Notes under the pieces: model-generated
Told to the model about the DNA's origin: nothing
The model's input: the letters and a program-made list of their open reading frames with translations, nothing else
Databases searched by the model: none
Source of the DNA: an uncultured Phaeodactylibacter sp.
GTDB taxonomy: Bacteria; Bacteroidota; Bacteroidia; Chitinophagales; Saprospiraceae
Length of the DNA stretch: 13,993 bases
Reading direction: 5' to 3'
Assembly: GCA_913062745.1 (NCBI GenBank)
Contig: CAJXXJ010000031.1
Span: 1-13,993, forward strand
In this document: one piece after another, positions 1-7,525 of the stretch
Layout of the letters: each line of letters opens with the position of its first letter
How positions within the stretch are numbered: position 1 is the stretch's first letter
Made by a program: the position numbers and the translations under genes

Positions 1-710
1 ACCAGCGGCAGTTGCCGGCGCAGGTCCGGCAGGTCGGCTATGGAGTCAAAAAACTGAGTCAATGTCCGGGCGGTAGTGCGCTCCCCCTGCACCAGCTCCG
101 GGTAGGTGAGTACGAAGCTGATACCGCGCTCGTCCACCTGATTGCGGCTGGCCCAGTCTGCCCAGGCTTTAGCGTCAAACTCCAGCGTGATGTGCATCAT
201 GCGGGTAAGCATGGCATCATCCATGGGCGTGACGGAATAGTCGCCCCCATCCGGGTTAGCGGTGAGTATGATTTGCCATTTTGGCGGAAGCCGCCAGCTG
301 ACCAGTTCGTAATTTTGCAACAGCTGCATAATGCCCCGCAGGATGCGCAGGTCTGCCCGGTTGACATCGTCGATCAGCAAAATGCCGGGGCCTTCTTCTG
401 CAGGCACCCAGTCGGGCGCACGGAATACGGTTCGGCCCTCTTCAATGGCCGGCATGCCTACGAGGTCGCCCATCTCCTCAAACTGAGCCGGGGCGATATA
501 CCGGAAGCCGTAGCCCAGGGATGCCGCTAAATCCTGCACAATTTCCGTTTTGCCGATGCCGTGCCGCCCCCAGATACAGGCCGGTGTCTTAGGCTTACCC
601 TGCTTTTCCAGCTTCAGGTTGGTATCCAGCAGGTGCTGTAGAAAGGCGATGACTTCGCCAGCCTGGGCGCGGGAGCCGTAGTAGGTATAGCTATGTTGCA
701 GTTGAGGCAT
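1..710 (-). CDS. MoxR-type (AAA_5-like) AAA+ ATPase, C-terminus cut by window edge
   Basis: Reading the minus strand from the ATG at 710 gives 236 codons with no stop before the window edge, so the C-terminal part is missing. The protein begins MPQLQHSYTYYGSR. Visible ATPase motifs are Walker A GRHGIGKTE (about residues 48-56), Walker B GILLIDDVN (about 109-117), and a sensor-1 type stretch ILTANPDGGDYSV (about 148-160), followed by MDDAMLTRM, which fits the segment around the arginine finger. This is the pattern of MoxR/AAA_5 ATPases, which are thought to act as chaperones that remodel or load cofactors into partner proteins, usually encoded beside a von Willebrand A protein. That partner is directly upstream: its stop codon lies 20 bp inside this gene, so translation is probably coupled. 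The substrate cannot be told from the sequence. The family call is firm; the exact subfamily is less sure because the C-terminal lid is not visible. Confidence 0.9.
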   Translation of the reverse strand, partial: MPQLQHSYTYYGSRAQAGEVIAFLQHLLDTNLKLEKQGKPKTPACIWGRHGIGKTEIVQDLAASLGYGFRYIAPAQFEEMGDLVGMPAIEEGRTVFRAPDWVPAEEGPGILLIDDVNRADLRILRGIMQLLQNYELVSWRLPPKWQIILTANPDGGDYSVTPMDDAMLTRMMHITLEFDAKAWADWASRNQVDERGISFVLTYPELVQGERTTARTLTQFFDSIADLPDLRRQLPL

Positions 711-1905
711 TTGTCTCTTTCATTTTGATGACCTGCCCGGGCAGTTGATGCCAGCGCTCGTCTCCGGCCTCTATACCCCCGGGGGTGATGAGCCAAAGCA
801 CGGGGCAGCGGCTGCGCAGCCGGGGCGCCGGCCCGTAGCCGTCGGTAAAGTAAACGAGTGCATCAGGGCGGTAGTTGTGGTTGGCGTACTGAATGGGCGG
901 GTCAAAGTTTGTGCCCCCTCTGCCCTGCACCTTGCCGGGCGGTTGCCCGCGGTAAGGGTAGGTACGTTGCAGTTCCAGGTCGCACTCCACAATTTGTACC
1001 TCAGCCCGCTGTTGCCAGAGGTGGTGTATTTCGGTAAAAAAAGCACTCAGCTCGGCAGGCTCTACGCTGCCTGAACTGTCGATAGCAACGAGGACCTTGT
1101 GCTGTGCCTGTATCTTGCTGCCGGGCACGGTTCCGTAACGCCGGCTCGGGCGGCGGATCGTATTGCGCACCATTGTGGTCTCGCTGCCTGCTGCAAATAA
1201 GCGCAGTGCCCGCCGCCAGTCAACAGACGAGCGGCCCCGTTCCAGCTGTTGCAGGTACTGCTGCAGGCTGCCCGGCAGTCGGCCTACGCTTGCGGGCCCT
1301 ACCTTGCGGGCTATGCTACTCAGCAACTGTGCCAGGTTCTGCTCCAGGTTGTCCTGCTCTGCACGGCTGATGCGCTGCAAGCCAGGCCAGAGTTGGTGCC
1401 GTTGCTGCCATTCCTGCCCTTCCTGCTGCAGCCACCGTTGCAGCTGTTGTCCATCGGCAGAGCCGGGCGCTTCCTGTATAAGCTGTAGCAGAGCGTGGTA
1501 GTAGTAGCCCAGCTCCCGTTTGGGTTGCAGCTGCAAAGCAGGAAATGAGGCCAGCCGAAGTGCGCCTTCCGGCAGGCGCTCCGGGCGGATATACTGATTG
1601 ACGACCAAGTCGGCTGCTACATTGAAGAGGGAGCGGTGTGGGTAGGCTTTCGCCAAAAAAAGGTGGCGCATAGCGATGTGCAGCAGCTCATGCTTCAGGA
1701 CGCCCTGCTGATGCCCGGCTGAGAGCGTACGCCAGAACTCCGGGCGTACGTGCAGCGCCAGCTGTTCTCCCCGGTGGAGCCCGACCGCTACGGTAGATAT
1801 GCGCCGGTCCTCCAGCTTGAGCAGCCCGCTCAGCAGGTGGGCGTAGAAGGGCTCTTCCAGCAGCAGCTGAATACCCGCCCGCGAAAGTTCGTGTGCAATA
1901 GCCAT
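691..1905 (-). CDS. DUF2201-type metallopeptidase-like / VWA-like protein, partner of AAA+ ATPase
   Basis: With the start placed at the ATG at 1905 the protein has 404 residues (MAIAHELSRAGIQ...). The N-terminal half matches the putative metallopeptidase domain of DUF2201 proteins: a zinc-binding type HELLH at residues 72-76, followed by NVAADLVVNQYI (about 95-106), as usual in this family. The C-terminal part is a VWA-like domain with a full metal-ion-dependent adhesion site pattern: DSSGS (276-280), the threonine in GGTNFDP (about 330-336) and FTDG (353-356). Between them lies a glutamine-rich, likely helical linker. The open frame extends to an ATG at 1983, but that stretch lies partly inside the palindromic element at 1950-2113 and upstream of a good promoter motif at 1936-1943, so I reject it. 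The gene overlaps the AAA+ ATPase by 20 bp; such pairs are thought to work as an ATPase plus a VWA adaptor. Whether the HELLH site is catalytic is not known. Confidence 0.87.
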   Translation of the reverse strand: MAIAHELSRAGIQLLLEEPFYAHLLSGLLKLEDRRISTVAVGLHRGEQLALHVRPEFWRTLSAGHQQGVLKHELLHIAMRHLFLAKAYPHRSLFNVAADLVVNQYIRPERLPEGALRLASFPALQLQPKRELGYYYHALLQLIQEAPGSADGQQLQRWLQQEGQEWQQRHQLWPGLQRISRAEQDNLEQNLAQLLSSIARKVGPASVGRLPGSLQQYLQQLERGRSSVDWRRALRLFAAGSETTMVRNTIRRPSRRYGTVPGSKIQAQHKVLVAIDSSGSVEPAELSAFFTEIHHLWQQRAEVQIVECDLELQRTYPYRGQPPGKVQGRGGTNFDPPIQYANHNYRPDALVYFTDGYGPAPRLRSRCPVLWLITPGGIEAGDERWHQLPGQVIKMKETNASTAT

Positions 1906-1935
1906 GCCTGTGTAGGTAATATTGAGATGAATTAG

Positions 1936-1943
1936 CAAAGGTA
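1936..1943 (-). promoter_or_regulatory. Bacteroidota -7 promoter motif for the VWA/AAA+ module
   Basis: The minus strand reads TACCTTTG, an exact match to the Bacteroidota -7 consensus TAnnTTTG, about 30 bases before the chosen ATG at 1905. A TTG 16 bases upstream is a possible but short-spaced -33 element; it lies inside the end of the palindromic element, so the insertion may have supplied or altered the upstream half of this promoter. It supports the start at 1905 rather than 1983. Confidence 0.65.
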
Positions 1944-1949
1944 AGATAC

Positions 1950-2113
1950 TATAGTCTGACAACTTAAGTTTTGTGAAAACCATGACGCCGCTATTTTTTT
2001 GGCTGGCAAGGCGGAAAACGTAGGCATAGCCTAAGCTACGGCGAGGCTTTCCAACGCAGCAAGGCAGAAAAAGAGCAAGTCAGGATTCACAAATCTTGGG
2101 TTGTCAGACTATA
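1950..2113. repeat. 164-bp palindromic, MITE-like intergenic element
   Basis: The ends are exact inverted copies: TATAGTCTGACAAC at 1950-1963 and its reverse complement at 2100-2113. The similarity continues inwards imperfectly (AAG, then TTTGTGAA, then a TGAC block shared by both arms), and the centre, around 2018-2042, holds CGTAG...CTACG with a small inner hairpin TAGGC-ATA-GCCTA. The two arms fold on each other over most of the element at roughly two thirds identity by eye. It has no coding capacity. The TA at each boundary would fit an element that duplicates TA on insertion (as the IS630/mariner group does), but TA is also part of the repeat ends, so this is weak. No transposase or second copy is present in the window. 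A non-autonomous mobile element or a dispersed palindromic repeat is the best reading. Confidence 0.6.
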
Positions 2114-2145
2114 AAAAAGCGCCCCGGAAATAAAGCCGGAGCGCT
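2113..2145 (-). terminator. Rho-independent terminator, minus strand
   Basis: Stem arms at 2118-2127 and 2136-2145 pair at nine of ten positions around an 8-base loop, and on the minus strand the stem is followed by a run of six T (2113-2118). There is no comparable T run on the plus strand side. No minus-strand protein gene ends here, because the gene to the right (purH) is on the plus strand. It therefore either closes a short untranslated RNA or shields the VWA/AAA+ promoter from read-through. Confidence 0.6.
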
Positions 2146-2234
2146 ACCCTGTTTGCTGAGAGAGCCACGCAAGTTTTCATAGCCAAAAGGGAAAGATAAC
2201 CCGGGGGTTATCAGAGACCGTGTTTTTTGAGGTT
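2113..2234 (-). ncRNA. Possible small RNA between purH and the VWA/AAA+ module
   Basis: A -7 type motif (minus strand TACTTTTG, 2241-2248) is followed about 100 bases later by the terminator at 2113-2145. Between them is a perfect hairpin, GATAACCC/GGGTTATC with a two-base centre (2195-2212), and no convincing reading frame. The length of about 115-120 nt, the promoter-like start and the terminator end fit a stand-alone structured RNA. A 6S-type RNA crossed my mind because of size, but I could not build its closing stem and central bubble convincingly, so no family is assigned. The promoter lacks a good -33 partner. The region could instead be plain intergenic DNA with an insulating terminator. 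Confidence 0.3.
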
Positions 2235-2240
2235 ACAATT

Positions 2241-2248
2241 CAAAAGTA
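2241..2248 (-). promoter_or_regulatory. Candidate -7 motif for the possible small RNA
   Basis: The minus strand reads TACTTTTG, which fits TAnnTTTG. No TTTG lies at the usual 19-21 base distance upstream (the nearest is about 25 bases away), so this may be chance. Confidence 0.3.
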
Positions 2249-2331
2249 CAGGGAAAGCCGGCTTTGCGCGAACCAAATAACAGCATATGTCAGGTTTCAG
2301 AAATGAGTAGCGGGCAGTATGTAGCAGGAGC

Positions 2332-2362
2332 TTTGCCTTTTCGGGCCGAATGAGTACCTTTG
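2332..2362 (+). promoter_or_regulatory. purH promoter (TTTG-N19-TACCTTTG)
   Basis: TTTG at 2332-2335 is separated by 19 bases from TACCTTTG at 2355-2362. This is the textbook Bacteroidota primary-sigma promoter with both elements and ideal spacing. It lies 19 bases before the purH ATG, so the leader is very short, leaving no room for a riboswitch. It probably drives purH, coaX and the two genes after them. Confidence 0.8.
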
Positions 2363-2381
2363 CAGCTTCAAAATCCACGCC

Positions 2382-3908
2382 ATGGCAAGTAAGAAAATTC
2401 AATCTGCACTCATTTCCGTATTCCATAAGGATGGGCTGGAGCCGATCGTCGAAGAACTAAAGCGGCTTGGCATCAAAATTTATTCTACCGGCGGTACGCA
2501 GCGCTTCCTGGAAGAACAGGGGGCGGAAGTTACAGCGGTAGAGGACCTGACCTCGTACCCGTCTATTCTGGACGGCCGCGTAAAGACGCTGCACCCTAAG
2601 GTGTTTGGCGGTATTCTGGCGCGCCGGGAGGAAAGTCATCAGCAGCAGCTGCAGCAGTACGATATTCCGGAAATAGACCTGGTCATTGTGGATTTGTACC
2701 CCTTTGAAGAAACGGTGGCAAGCACAGATGATGAGTCCGCTATTATTGAGAAAATTGATATCGGCGGCATTTCCCTGATCCGGGCAGCTGCCAAAAACTA
2801 CCGGGATGTAGTGGTGGTGCCTTCCAAAGATGCCTACGGGCAATTGCTCAGCCTGTTGAAAAACAAAGACGGCGTCACCGGGCTGGAAGACCGCAAAGCA
2901 CTGGCACGGCACGCTTTCCTGGTAAGCTCTCATTACGACACAGCAATTTATAACTACTTCAGCGAAGGCCAGGACGTGCAGGCATTCAAGCACAGCATAC
3001 TCGAATCGCAGACGCTGCGCTACGGCGAAAACCCACATCAGCAGGGCGTATTCTACGGGCAGTTGGAGGATATGTTTGAAAAAATCGGCGGCAAGGAGCT
3101 GTCCTACAATAATCTGGTGGATATAGACGCAGCGGTCGGCCTGATGCGCGAATTTAAAGATGCAGCGCCCACCTTTGCCATCCTGAAACATACCAATTCC
3201 TGTGGTATCGCCACCCGCACCACGCTGCTGCAGGCCTGGGAGGATGCCCTGGCGGCGGATAATGTATCGGCCTTTGGGGGTATTCTCATTGCCAACACTA
3301 CTGTGGATTTGGCGACCGCCAAAGCCATTGACGAAATATTTTACGAGGTACTGATTGCCCCGGCCTTTGAAGAGGCTGCGATGGCGCACCTCGGGCAGAA
3401 GAAAAAGCGCATCCTGCTGCGTATTAAGGACTTCCACGCTAACGAGCGCAGCTTCAAGAGCCTGCTCAACGGCGTCATCGAGCAGGATACCGACCTGAAA
3501 ATTGAAAGCGCGGATGAGCTGAAGACGGTTACGAGCAAAGCGCCCACAGAAGCGGAAGTGGCGGACCTGCTCTTTGCCAATAAGTGTGTCAAGCACCTGA
3601 AGTCGAATACGATCGTACTGGCCCGGGGGCAGCAGCTGCTGGGCATGGGCTGCGGGCAGACTTCACGGGTGGACGCGCTAAAGCAGGCCATTCAGAAAGC
3701 GAAGCATTTTGGCTTTAGCTTGGAGGGCGCTGTCATGGCTTCTGATGCCTTCTTCCCCTTTGCAGACAGTGTGGAGATCGCGCACGAAGCCGGCATTACC
3801 GCCGTTATACAGCCGGGGGGCTCTATCCGTGATAAGGACAGCATAGCTTTCTGTGATGAGCACGGCATGGCCATGGTGCTGACCGGCGTGCGCCATTTCA
3901 AACACTAG
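2382..3908 (+). CDS. purH: Bifunctional AICAR transformylase / IMP cyclohydrolase PurH
   Basis: PurH carries out the last two steps of purine synthesis in the cytoplasm: formylation of AICAR with 10-formyl-THF, then ring closure to IMP. The 508 residues are typical for the Bacteroidota form. The N-terminal IMP cyclohydrolase domain (about 1-195) opens with [20 protein letters not shown] and contains [15 protein letters not shown] and the [17 protein letters not shown] block. The transformylase domain (about 200-508) shows [15 protein letters not shown], the catalytic Lys-His pair in LKHTNSCG (K269, H270), SAFGGI, and the C-terminal [12 protein letters not shown] and [13 protein letters not shown] segments. 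The frame is intact and no key motif is missing. The start follows a strong promoter by 19 bases. The next gene, coaX, begins six bases after the stop, so these share a transcript. Confidence 0.98.
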   Translation: MASKKIQSALISVFHKDGLEPIVEELKRLGIKIYSTGGTQRFLEEQGAEVTAVEDLTSYPSILDGRVKTLHPKVFGGILARREESHQQQLQQYDIPEIDLVIVDLYPFEETVASTDDESAIIEKIDIGGISLIRAAAKNYRDVVVVPSKDAYGQLLSLLKNKDGVTGLEDRKALARHAFLVSSHYDTAIYNYFSEGQDVQAFKHSILESQTLRYGENPHQQGVFYGQLEDMFEKIGGKELSYNNLVDIDAAVGLMREFKDAAPTFAILKHTNSCGIATRTTLLQAWEDALAADNVSAFGGILIANTTVDLATAKAIDEIFYEVLIAPAFEEAAMAHLGQKKKRILLRIKDFHANERSFKSLLNGVIEQDTDLKIESADELKTVTSKAPTEAEVADLLFANKCVKHLKSNTIVLARGQQLLGMGCGQTSRVDALKQAIQKAKHFGFSLEGAVMASDAFFPFADSVEIAHEAGITAVIQPGGSIRDKDSIAFCDEHGMAMVLTGVRHFKH

Positions 3909-3914
3909 CCGGCC

Positions 3915-4649
3915 TTGAATCTGGCAATCGACATAGGCAATACGCGGCTTAAAAGTGGCGTTTTTAAGAATGGCCGTTTGATAGAGGCGGGGAGCTGGGA
4001 GTTGGGCCGGCAGCCGGAATTTTTTAGCTGGGCAACCAACCATTCCCCCCAAAATGTCATCTTATCTACGGTAGCCGCTGGGTCTGCCTCCGAAGCAGTA
4101 CAACAGTGGGCACAACGCTTCAACTACCTTGAACTCCACACCCACACCCGTTTGCCGATACAAAACCGTTACCGCACTCCCGGTACGCTGGGTAAAGACC
4201 GCATAGCTGCCGTGACGGGTGCCTACGCGCTTAAACCCTCGCAGGATTGCCTGGTGGTAGATGCCGGTACATGTATCACTTTTGACTACCTGAGCCGGGA
4301 TGGTGCGTACATCGGCGGGAATATCGCCCCCGGTTTGCGTATGCGGCTGCGTGCGATGCACGAGTTTACTGCCCGGCTGCCACATCCGGGGCTGCAGGAG
4401 ACGGAAGATTGGGTAGGGGCAAGTACGGAGGAAGCTCTGCGCAACGGCGCACAGTTTGGCGCAGCGATGGAGCTGGACGGGTATATCCGCGAAGGGGAAG
4501 CCCGTTTCGGGCCACTGCAGGTTTTCCTTACAGGGGGCGACGCCGATTTTTTGGCGAAAAAAGTGAAAAGAAAGATATTTGTGAATCACCATTTGGTCTT
4601 ATTCGGGCTGAATCAAATCCTGGACTATAATGTCAAGCATTTGGAGTAG
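3915..4649 (+). CDS. coaX: Type III pantothenate kinase CoaX (TTG start)
   Basis: CoaX phosphorylates pantothenate with ATP, the first committed step of coenzyme A synthesis; the type III enzyme is feedback-resistant and common in Bacteroidota. The 244-residue protein has the ASKHA-fold motifs in order: DIGNTRLK (6-13, with the catalytic-loop aspartate D6), TPGTLGKDRIA (88-98), VVDAGTCITFD (114-124), GGNIAPG (134-140) and the C-terminal TGGDA (206-210) with HLVLFGLN. The start is TTG at 3915. The conserved N-terminus (M-x-L-x-IDIGNT) begins exactly there, no in-frame ATG upstream is available before the purH stop, and a later ATG would remove the first motif. The last 20 bases overlap the next gene, so translation is probably coupled. 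No essential residue appears to be lost. Confidence 0.95.
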   Translation: MNLAIDIGNTRLKSGVFKNGRLIEAGSWELGRQPEFFSWATNHSPQNVILSTVAAGSASEAVQQWAQRFNYLELHTHTRLPIQNRYRTPGTLGKDRIAAVTGAYALKPSQDCLVVDAGTCITFDYLSRDGAYIGGNIAPGLRMRLRAMHEFTARLPHPGLQETEDWVGASTEEALRNGAQFGAAMELDGYIREGEARFGPLQVFLTGGDADFLAKKVKRKIFVNHHLVLFGLNQILDYNVKHLE

Positions 4650-5988
4650 AGTATTGGTTGTAGTGGCGGTGGTATGCTGCGGGACAGCGGTTGCCACGGG
4701 GCAGAACGTAGATGTTGACGAACTCATCCCGACGGTTAATTCGCCCTATTCGCGCTTCGGGTTGGGCGATTTCGACAATCAGGCTTATGCAGCTCAGCTG
4801 GGACTGGGCGGGATGAGCGCCGCCTACAGTAATGTGTACCGCCTGAATATTATGAACCCGGCCTCGCTGGGCTTCATGGAGTCCACGGCGCTGGAAGTCG
4901 GCCTGGATGCAACCCGTACAAGCCTGCAGGCCAACGGAGCGCAGGAAACCTCCTGGGGAGGAAATCTGAGCTACCTGGCGCTGGGCTTTCCGCTCATCAA
5001 CCCGATCAATGAGGTACTCGACCGCAAGCAGTCGCCGCTCGGGCTTGGTATGGCATTCGCTATTCAGCCCTACACTACGGTAGGCTACAATATCGTTACC
5101 ACGGAGCAAGACGAGAATATCGGGCAAACGACTAACACCCTGGTCGGTTCCGGCGGCACCTACCGCTTTAGCTGGAGCAACGCAGTGAAATATGGCCCAA
5201 TTTCCGGCGGCTTTACCTTGGGTATGGTGCGCGGGGCAATCGGCAACTCCCGGCAGGTACAATTTGACAGCCTCGCTCTGGCTTACGAGACCAATTTTCT
5301 GGATGAGACGACCCTCACCGGTTTCTACTGGCGCTTTGGCCTTCAGTACATCATCAAGCTGAAATCTAAAAAGTCAGCGGACACGCGGCAGGAATCCCGC
5401 CGCAGAATTATGGTGGGGATACATGGCAACACCATCAACAGCTTCAATACACGTAGCGACAGATTTGTGGAACGGACACTGGGCGGAGCAACGGATACGC
5501 TGGTCGCTGTCGAACAGCTCGAAGGCAACGGGCAACTGCCCGCAGAGTTAACCGCAGGGCTGATGTACGAAGTACAGAACAAACTGAGGCTGGGAGTGGA
5601 AGGCAGCGTAGCCAACTGGAGTCAGTACGAGAATGATGCGCAGACTTTTACACAACTGCAGGATACCTGGCAGCTGCGCGTGGGCGGAGAATACATCCCC
5701 AATTACCAGTCGTACAATAACTACTTCAAGCGGGTACGTTACCGGTTCGGCGCTTACTACCGCACCGACCCCCGGCAGTTTGAAGGCGAGCAGTTGACGG
5801 ACTACGGCCTCTCGCTTGGCTTTGGCCTCCCCATCATCCTGCCTCGTCAGCGGACTTCCTTTGTAGACCTCTCGCTGGAGGGGGGGCAGTTTGGGCTGAG
5901 CGACCAACTACAGGAAACCTATGTAAGGATTACACTTGGATTTACTCTTAATGATAACACTTGGTTCTTCAAACGAAAATTTAATTAA
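4630..5988 (+). CDS. Predicted outer-membrane beta-barrel protein (SPYSRFGLGD family)
   Basis: This 452-residue protein has an N-terminal signal peptide (hydrophobic LVVVAVVCCGTAVA, likely cut near residue 24-25). It then shows the motif SPYSRFGLGD (38-47) and LGLGGM...NPASL, which mark a Bacteroidota family of outer-membrane proteins distantly like FadL/OmpP1 transporters. The rest alternates short amphipathic strands rich in aromatic residues and Gly (for example YWRFGLQYIIKL, YRFGAYYRTD, DYGLSLGFGLP). The protein ends in a final strand plus WFFKRKFN, as expected for a barrel with a charged tail. It starts inside the end of coaX and is followed after two bases by a secreted TPR gene, so all belong to the purH operon. 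The family name and the location are well supported; a transported substrate is not visible. Confidence 0.82.
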   Translation: MSSIWSRVLVVVAVVCCGTAVATGQNVDVDELIPTVNSPYSRFGLGDFDNQAYAAQLGLGGMSAAYSNVYRLNIMNPASLGFMESTALEVGLDATRTSLQANGAQETSWGGNLSYLALGFPLINPINEVLDRKQSPLGLGMAFAIQPYTTVGYNIVTTEQDENIGQTTNTLVGSGGTYRFSWSNAVKYGPISGGFTLGMVRGAIGNSRQVQFDSLALAYETNFLDETTLTGFYWRFGLQYIIKLKSKKSADTRQESRRRIMVGIHGNTINSFNTRSDRFVERTLGGATDTLVAVEQLEGNGQLPAELTAGLMYEVQNKLRLGVEGSVANWSQYENDAQTFTQLQDTWQLRVGGEYIPNYQSYNNYFKRVRYRFGAYYRTDPRQFEGEQLTDYGLSLGFGLPIILPRQRTSFVDLSLEGGQFGLSDQLQETYVRITLGFTLNDNTWFFKRKFN

Positions 5989-5990
5989 TC

Positions 5991-7400
5991 ATGAATGAGT
6001 TGAGAATTTCGCTTCTAGCCTTTGCTTTTGTGGCTTTCTTTGCGGGAAGCTCCTGGGCGCAGTGCGAAACCTGGAATAACTCCCCGCAGAAGGAAGAGGC
6101 TGAAAATGCACACGTACTATATCGCGGCGTCGTTAAAAGCAAAACGGTACAGGAACTGGAGCAATTGAGCGCAGAGGAATTTAAAATTGCTTCTGAAAAC
6201 TGGGAAAAAGCCTATGAGCTTGCTCCGGCAGCCGACGGGCAGCGCCCTTCTCACTTTTCCGACGGGCGTAAAATCCTGAAGGTAAGGTATAATAAGGCTA
6301 CAGATGCCGAAGAGAAAAAGCAGCTGGCAGAGCGTATCATCAATCTGTACGATCAGCAGATCGAGTGCTACGAAAATGAAGCATTCCTGCTGGGCCGTAA
6401 AGGCTTTGATATGTTCTATATGCCGGAATACGGCTACCGTCAGTCTACCTATGATGTGCTTTCCGAAGCGATTGAGAAAGGCGGCAACAAGTCTGAATAT
6501 ATCCTGCTTGAGCCGATGGCTCAGGTACTGGTTTATTTCTATAAGTCTGATAAGGTAAGCCAAAAAGAGGCGCAGCAGATGTACACCAAGCTGGAAGGCA
6601 TCGCAGAGCACAATATCGAAAATAACGAAACTTACGGCGAATACTACAAAGCGGCACTGAGCCGGATGAACAACGTATTCAAAGAAGTGGAGGACGAAGT
6701 TTTCGATTGCGCCTACTTCAAGAAAAAACTGCTGCCTCAGTACGAGGAAAACCCGACAGACCTGGAGGTGGTTAAGTACGTATACGTAAAGCTGCGTCAG
6801 CAGGGCTGCGATACCACAGACACCGTAATGTCTGAGCTGAAGTCTAACTACGAATCCCTCGCTAAGCTGGTCAACGACTCTCTGGAAGTGGAGCGCCGTC
6901 TGAAGAATCCTTGCTACGATGCTTCTCAGCTGCAGCAGGAAGGCGAATACGACCGTGCTCTGGCCCGCTATAAGGAATGCCTGGACTCTAATGAGGATCA
7001 GGAAGACAGAGCTAAGGCTCAGATTTACTACAGTATCGCTTCTATTCAGCTGTACCGCAAGAACAACCCGCGGGCCGCAGTGTCCAACGCCCGTAAGGCA
7101 GCGAGCCTTGACGGCAAATGGGGCCGGCCGTACCTCATCATCGGTGATAGCTACGCTAAGATGGGTCGTAACTGCGACGACTGGACTTCCCGCCTTGCGA
7201 TTCTCGCTGCTATGGAGAAGTACCGCTACGCTAAGTCAGTGGACTCCAGCGTGAGTGAAGATGCAGACAAGCGCCTGGGCCAGTACTACGATGCGATGCC
7301 GGCCCGTCAGGAAGGCTTCATGCGTCAGGTAGAGGAAAACCAAAAAGTGAAGGTAGGTTGTGGCATCGGCGAAACAGTGACCGTCCGCTTTAAGGACTAA
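5991..7400 (+). CDS. Secreted TPR-repeat protein, paralogue of the facing lipoprotein
   Basis: The 469-residue protein begins with a signal peptide (MNELRISLLAFAFVAFFAG..., probable cut after SWA at residue 23), so it is exported. After that it is largely helical, with TPR-like pairs; the clearest are around NWEKAYELAPAADGQR (70-85) and GEYDRALARYKECLDSNEDQEDRAKAQIYYSIA (about 315-348). It ends in a conserved beta-rich tail containing KVKVGCGIGETVTVRF. The motif APAADGQR, the region WGRPYLIIGDSYAKMG and the VGC-I...T-VR tail recur in the minus-strand gene at 7526-8968, so the two are paralogues. It is the last gene of the purH-coaX run, two bases after the outer-membrane gene. It may act in periplasmic protein-protein contacts. 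Function is unknown. Confidence 0.85.
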   Translation: MNELRISLLAFAFVAFFAGSSWAQCETWNNSPQKEEAENAHVLYRGVVKSKTVQELEQLSAEEFKIASENWEKAYELAPAADGQRPSHFSDGRKILKVRYNKATDAEEKKQLAERIINLYDQQIECYENEAFLLGRKGFDMFYMPEYGYRQSTYDVLSEAIEKGGNKSEYILLEPMAQVLVYFYKSDKVSQKEAQQMYTKLEGIAEHNIENNETYGEYYKAALSRMNNVFKEVEDEVFDCAYFKKKLLPQYEENPTDLEVVKYVYVKLRQQGCDTTDTVMSELKSNYESLAKLVNDSLEVERRLKNPCYDASQLQQEGEYDRALARYKECLDSNEDQEDRAKAQIYYSIASIQLYRKNNPRAAVSNARKAASLDGKWGRPYLIIGDSYAKMGRNCDDWTSRLAILAAMEKYRYAKSVDSSVSEDADKRLGQYYDAMPARQEGFMRQVEENQKVKVGCGIGETVTVRFKD

Positions 7401-7433
7401 ACAGAATTCGCTGAAGCCTCATTCAGCTTTTGA

Positions 7434-7474
7434 AAAAGGGCTGCCGCGAGCAATTTGCTCCCGGCAGCCCTTTT
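7434..7474. terminator. Strong bidirectional terminator between convergent genes
   Basis: A 13-bp perfect stem, AAAAGGGCTGCCG with CGGCAGCCCTTTT, encloses a second perfect stem GAGCAA/TTGCTC, with one C/C mismatch between them. The T run exists on both strands, so it can stop the plus-strand purH operon and the minus-strand lipoprotein gene. Just before it, GCTGAA/TTCAGC (7410-7427) followed by four T forms a weaker plus-strand hairpin, a possible tandem terminator. Confidence 0.88.
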
Positions 7475-7525
7475 CTTATTGATGATGTGCTTGTCAGGCT
7501 CTAAGAAATGCTATGTTAATAGCTC

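Noticed and set aside
12..530. 172-codon plus-strand open frame
   Set aside because: It lies wholly within the minus-strand AAA+ ATPase gene, whose frame has clear Walker motifs; the plus-strand product has no recognisable pattern.
1906..1983. N-terminal extension of the VWA-like protein to the ATG at 1983
   Set aside because: It runs through the palindromic element and upstream of the TACCTTTG promoter motif, and the added residues do not resemble the family's N-terminus.
2116..2187. Short minus-strand frame (23 codons, MKTCVALSANRVALRLYFRGAFL)
   Set aside because: It runs through the terminator stem and has no upstream translation signal; more likely chance within an untranslated region.
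2113..2234. Assignment of the candidate RNA as 6S RNA, tmRNA or SRP RNA
   Set aside because: The length is too short for tmRNA, the SRP tetraloop core is absent, and I could not form a convincing 6S closing stem and bubble by eye.
2457..3596. 379-codon minus-strand open frame
   Set aside because: It is a shadow of purH, whose frame is unambiguous; the minus-strand product shows no family features.
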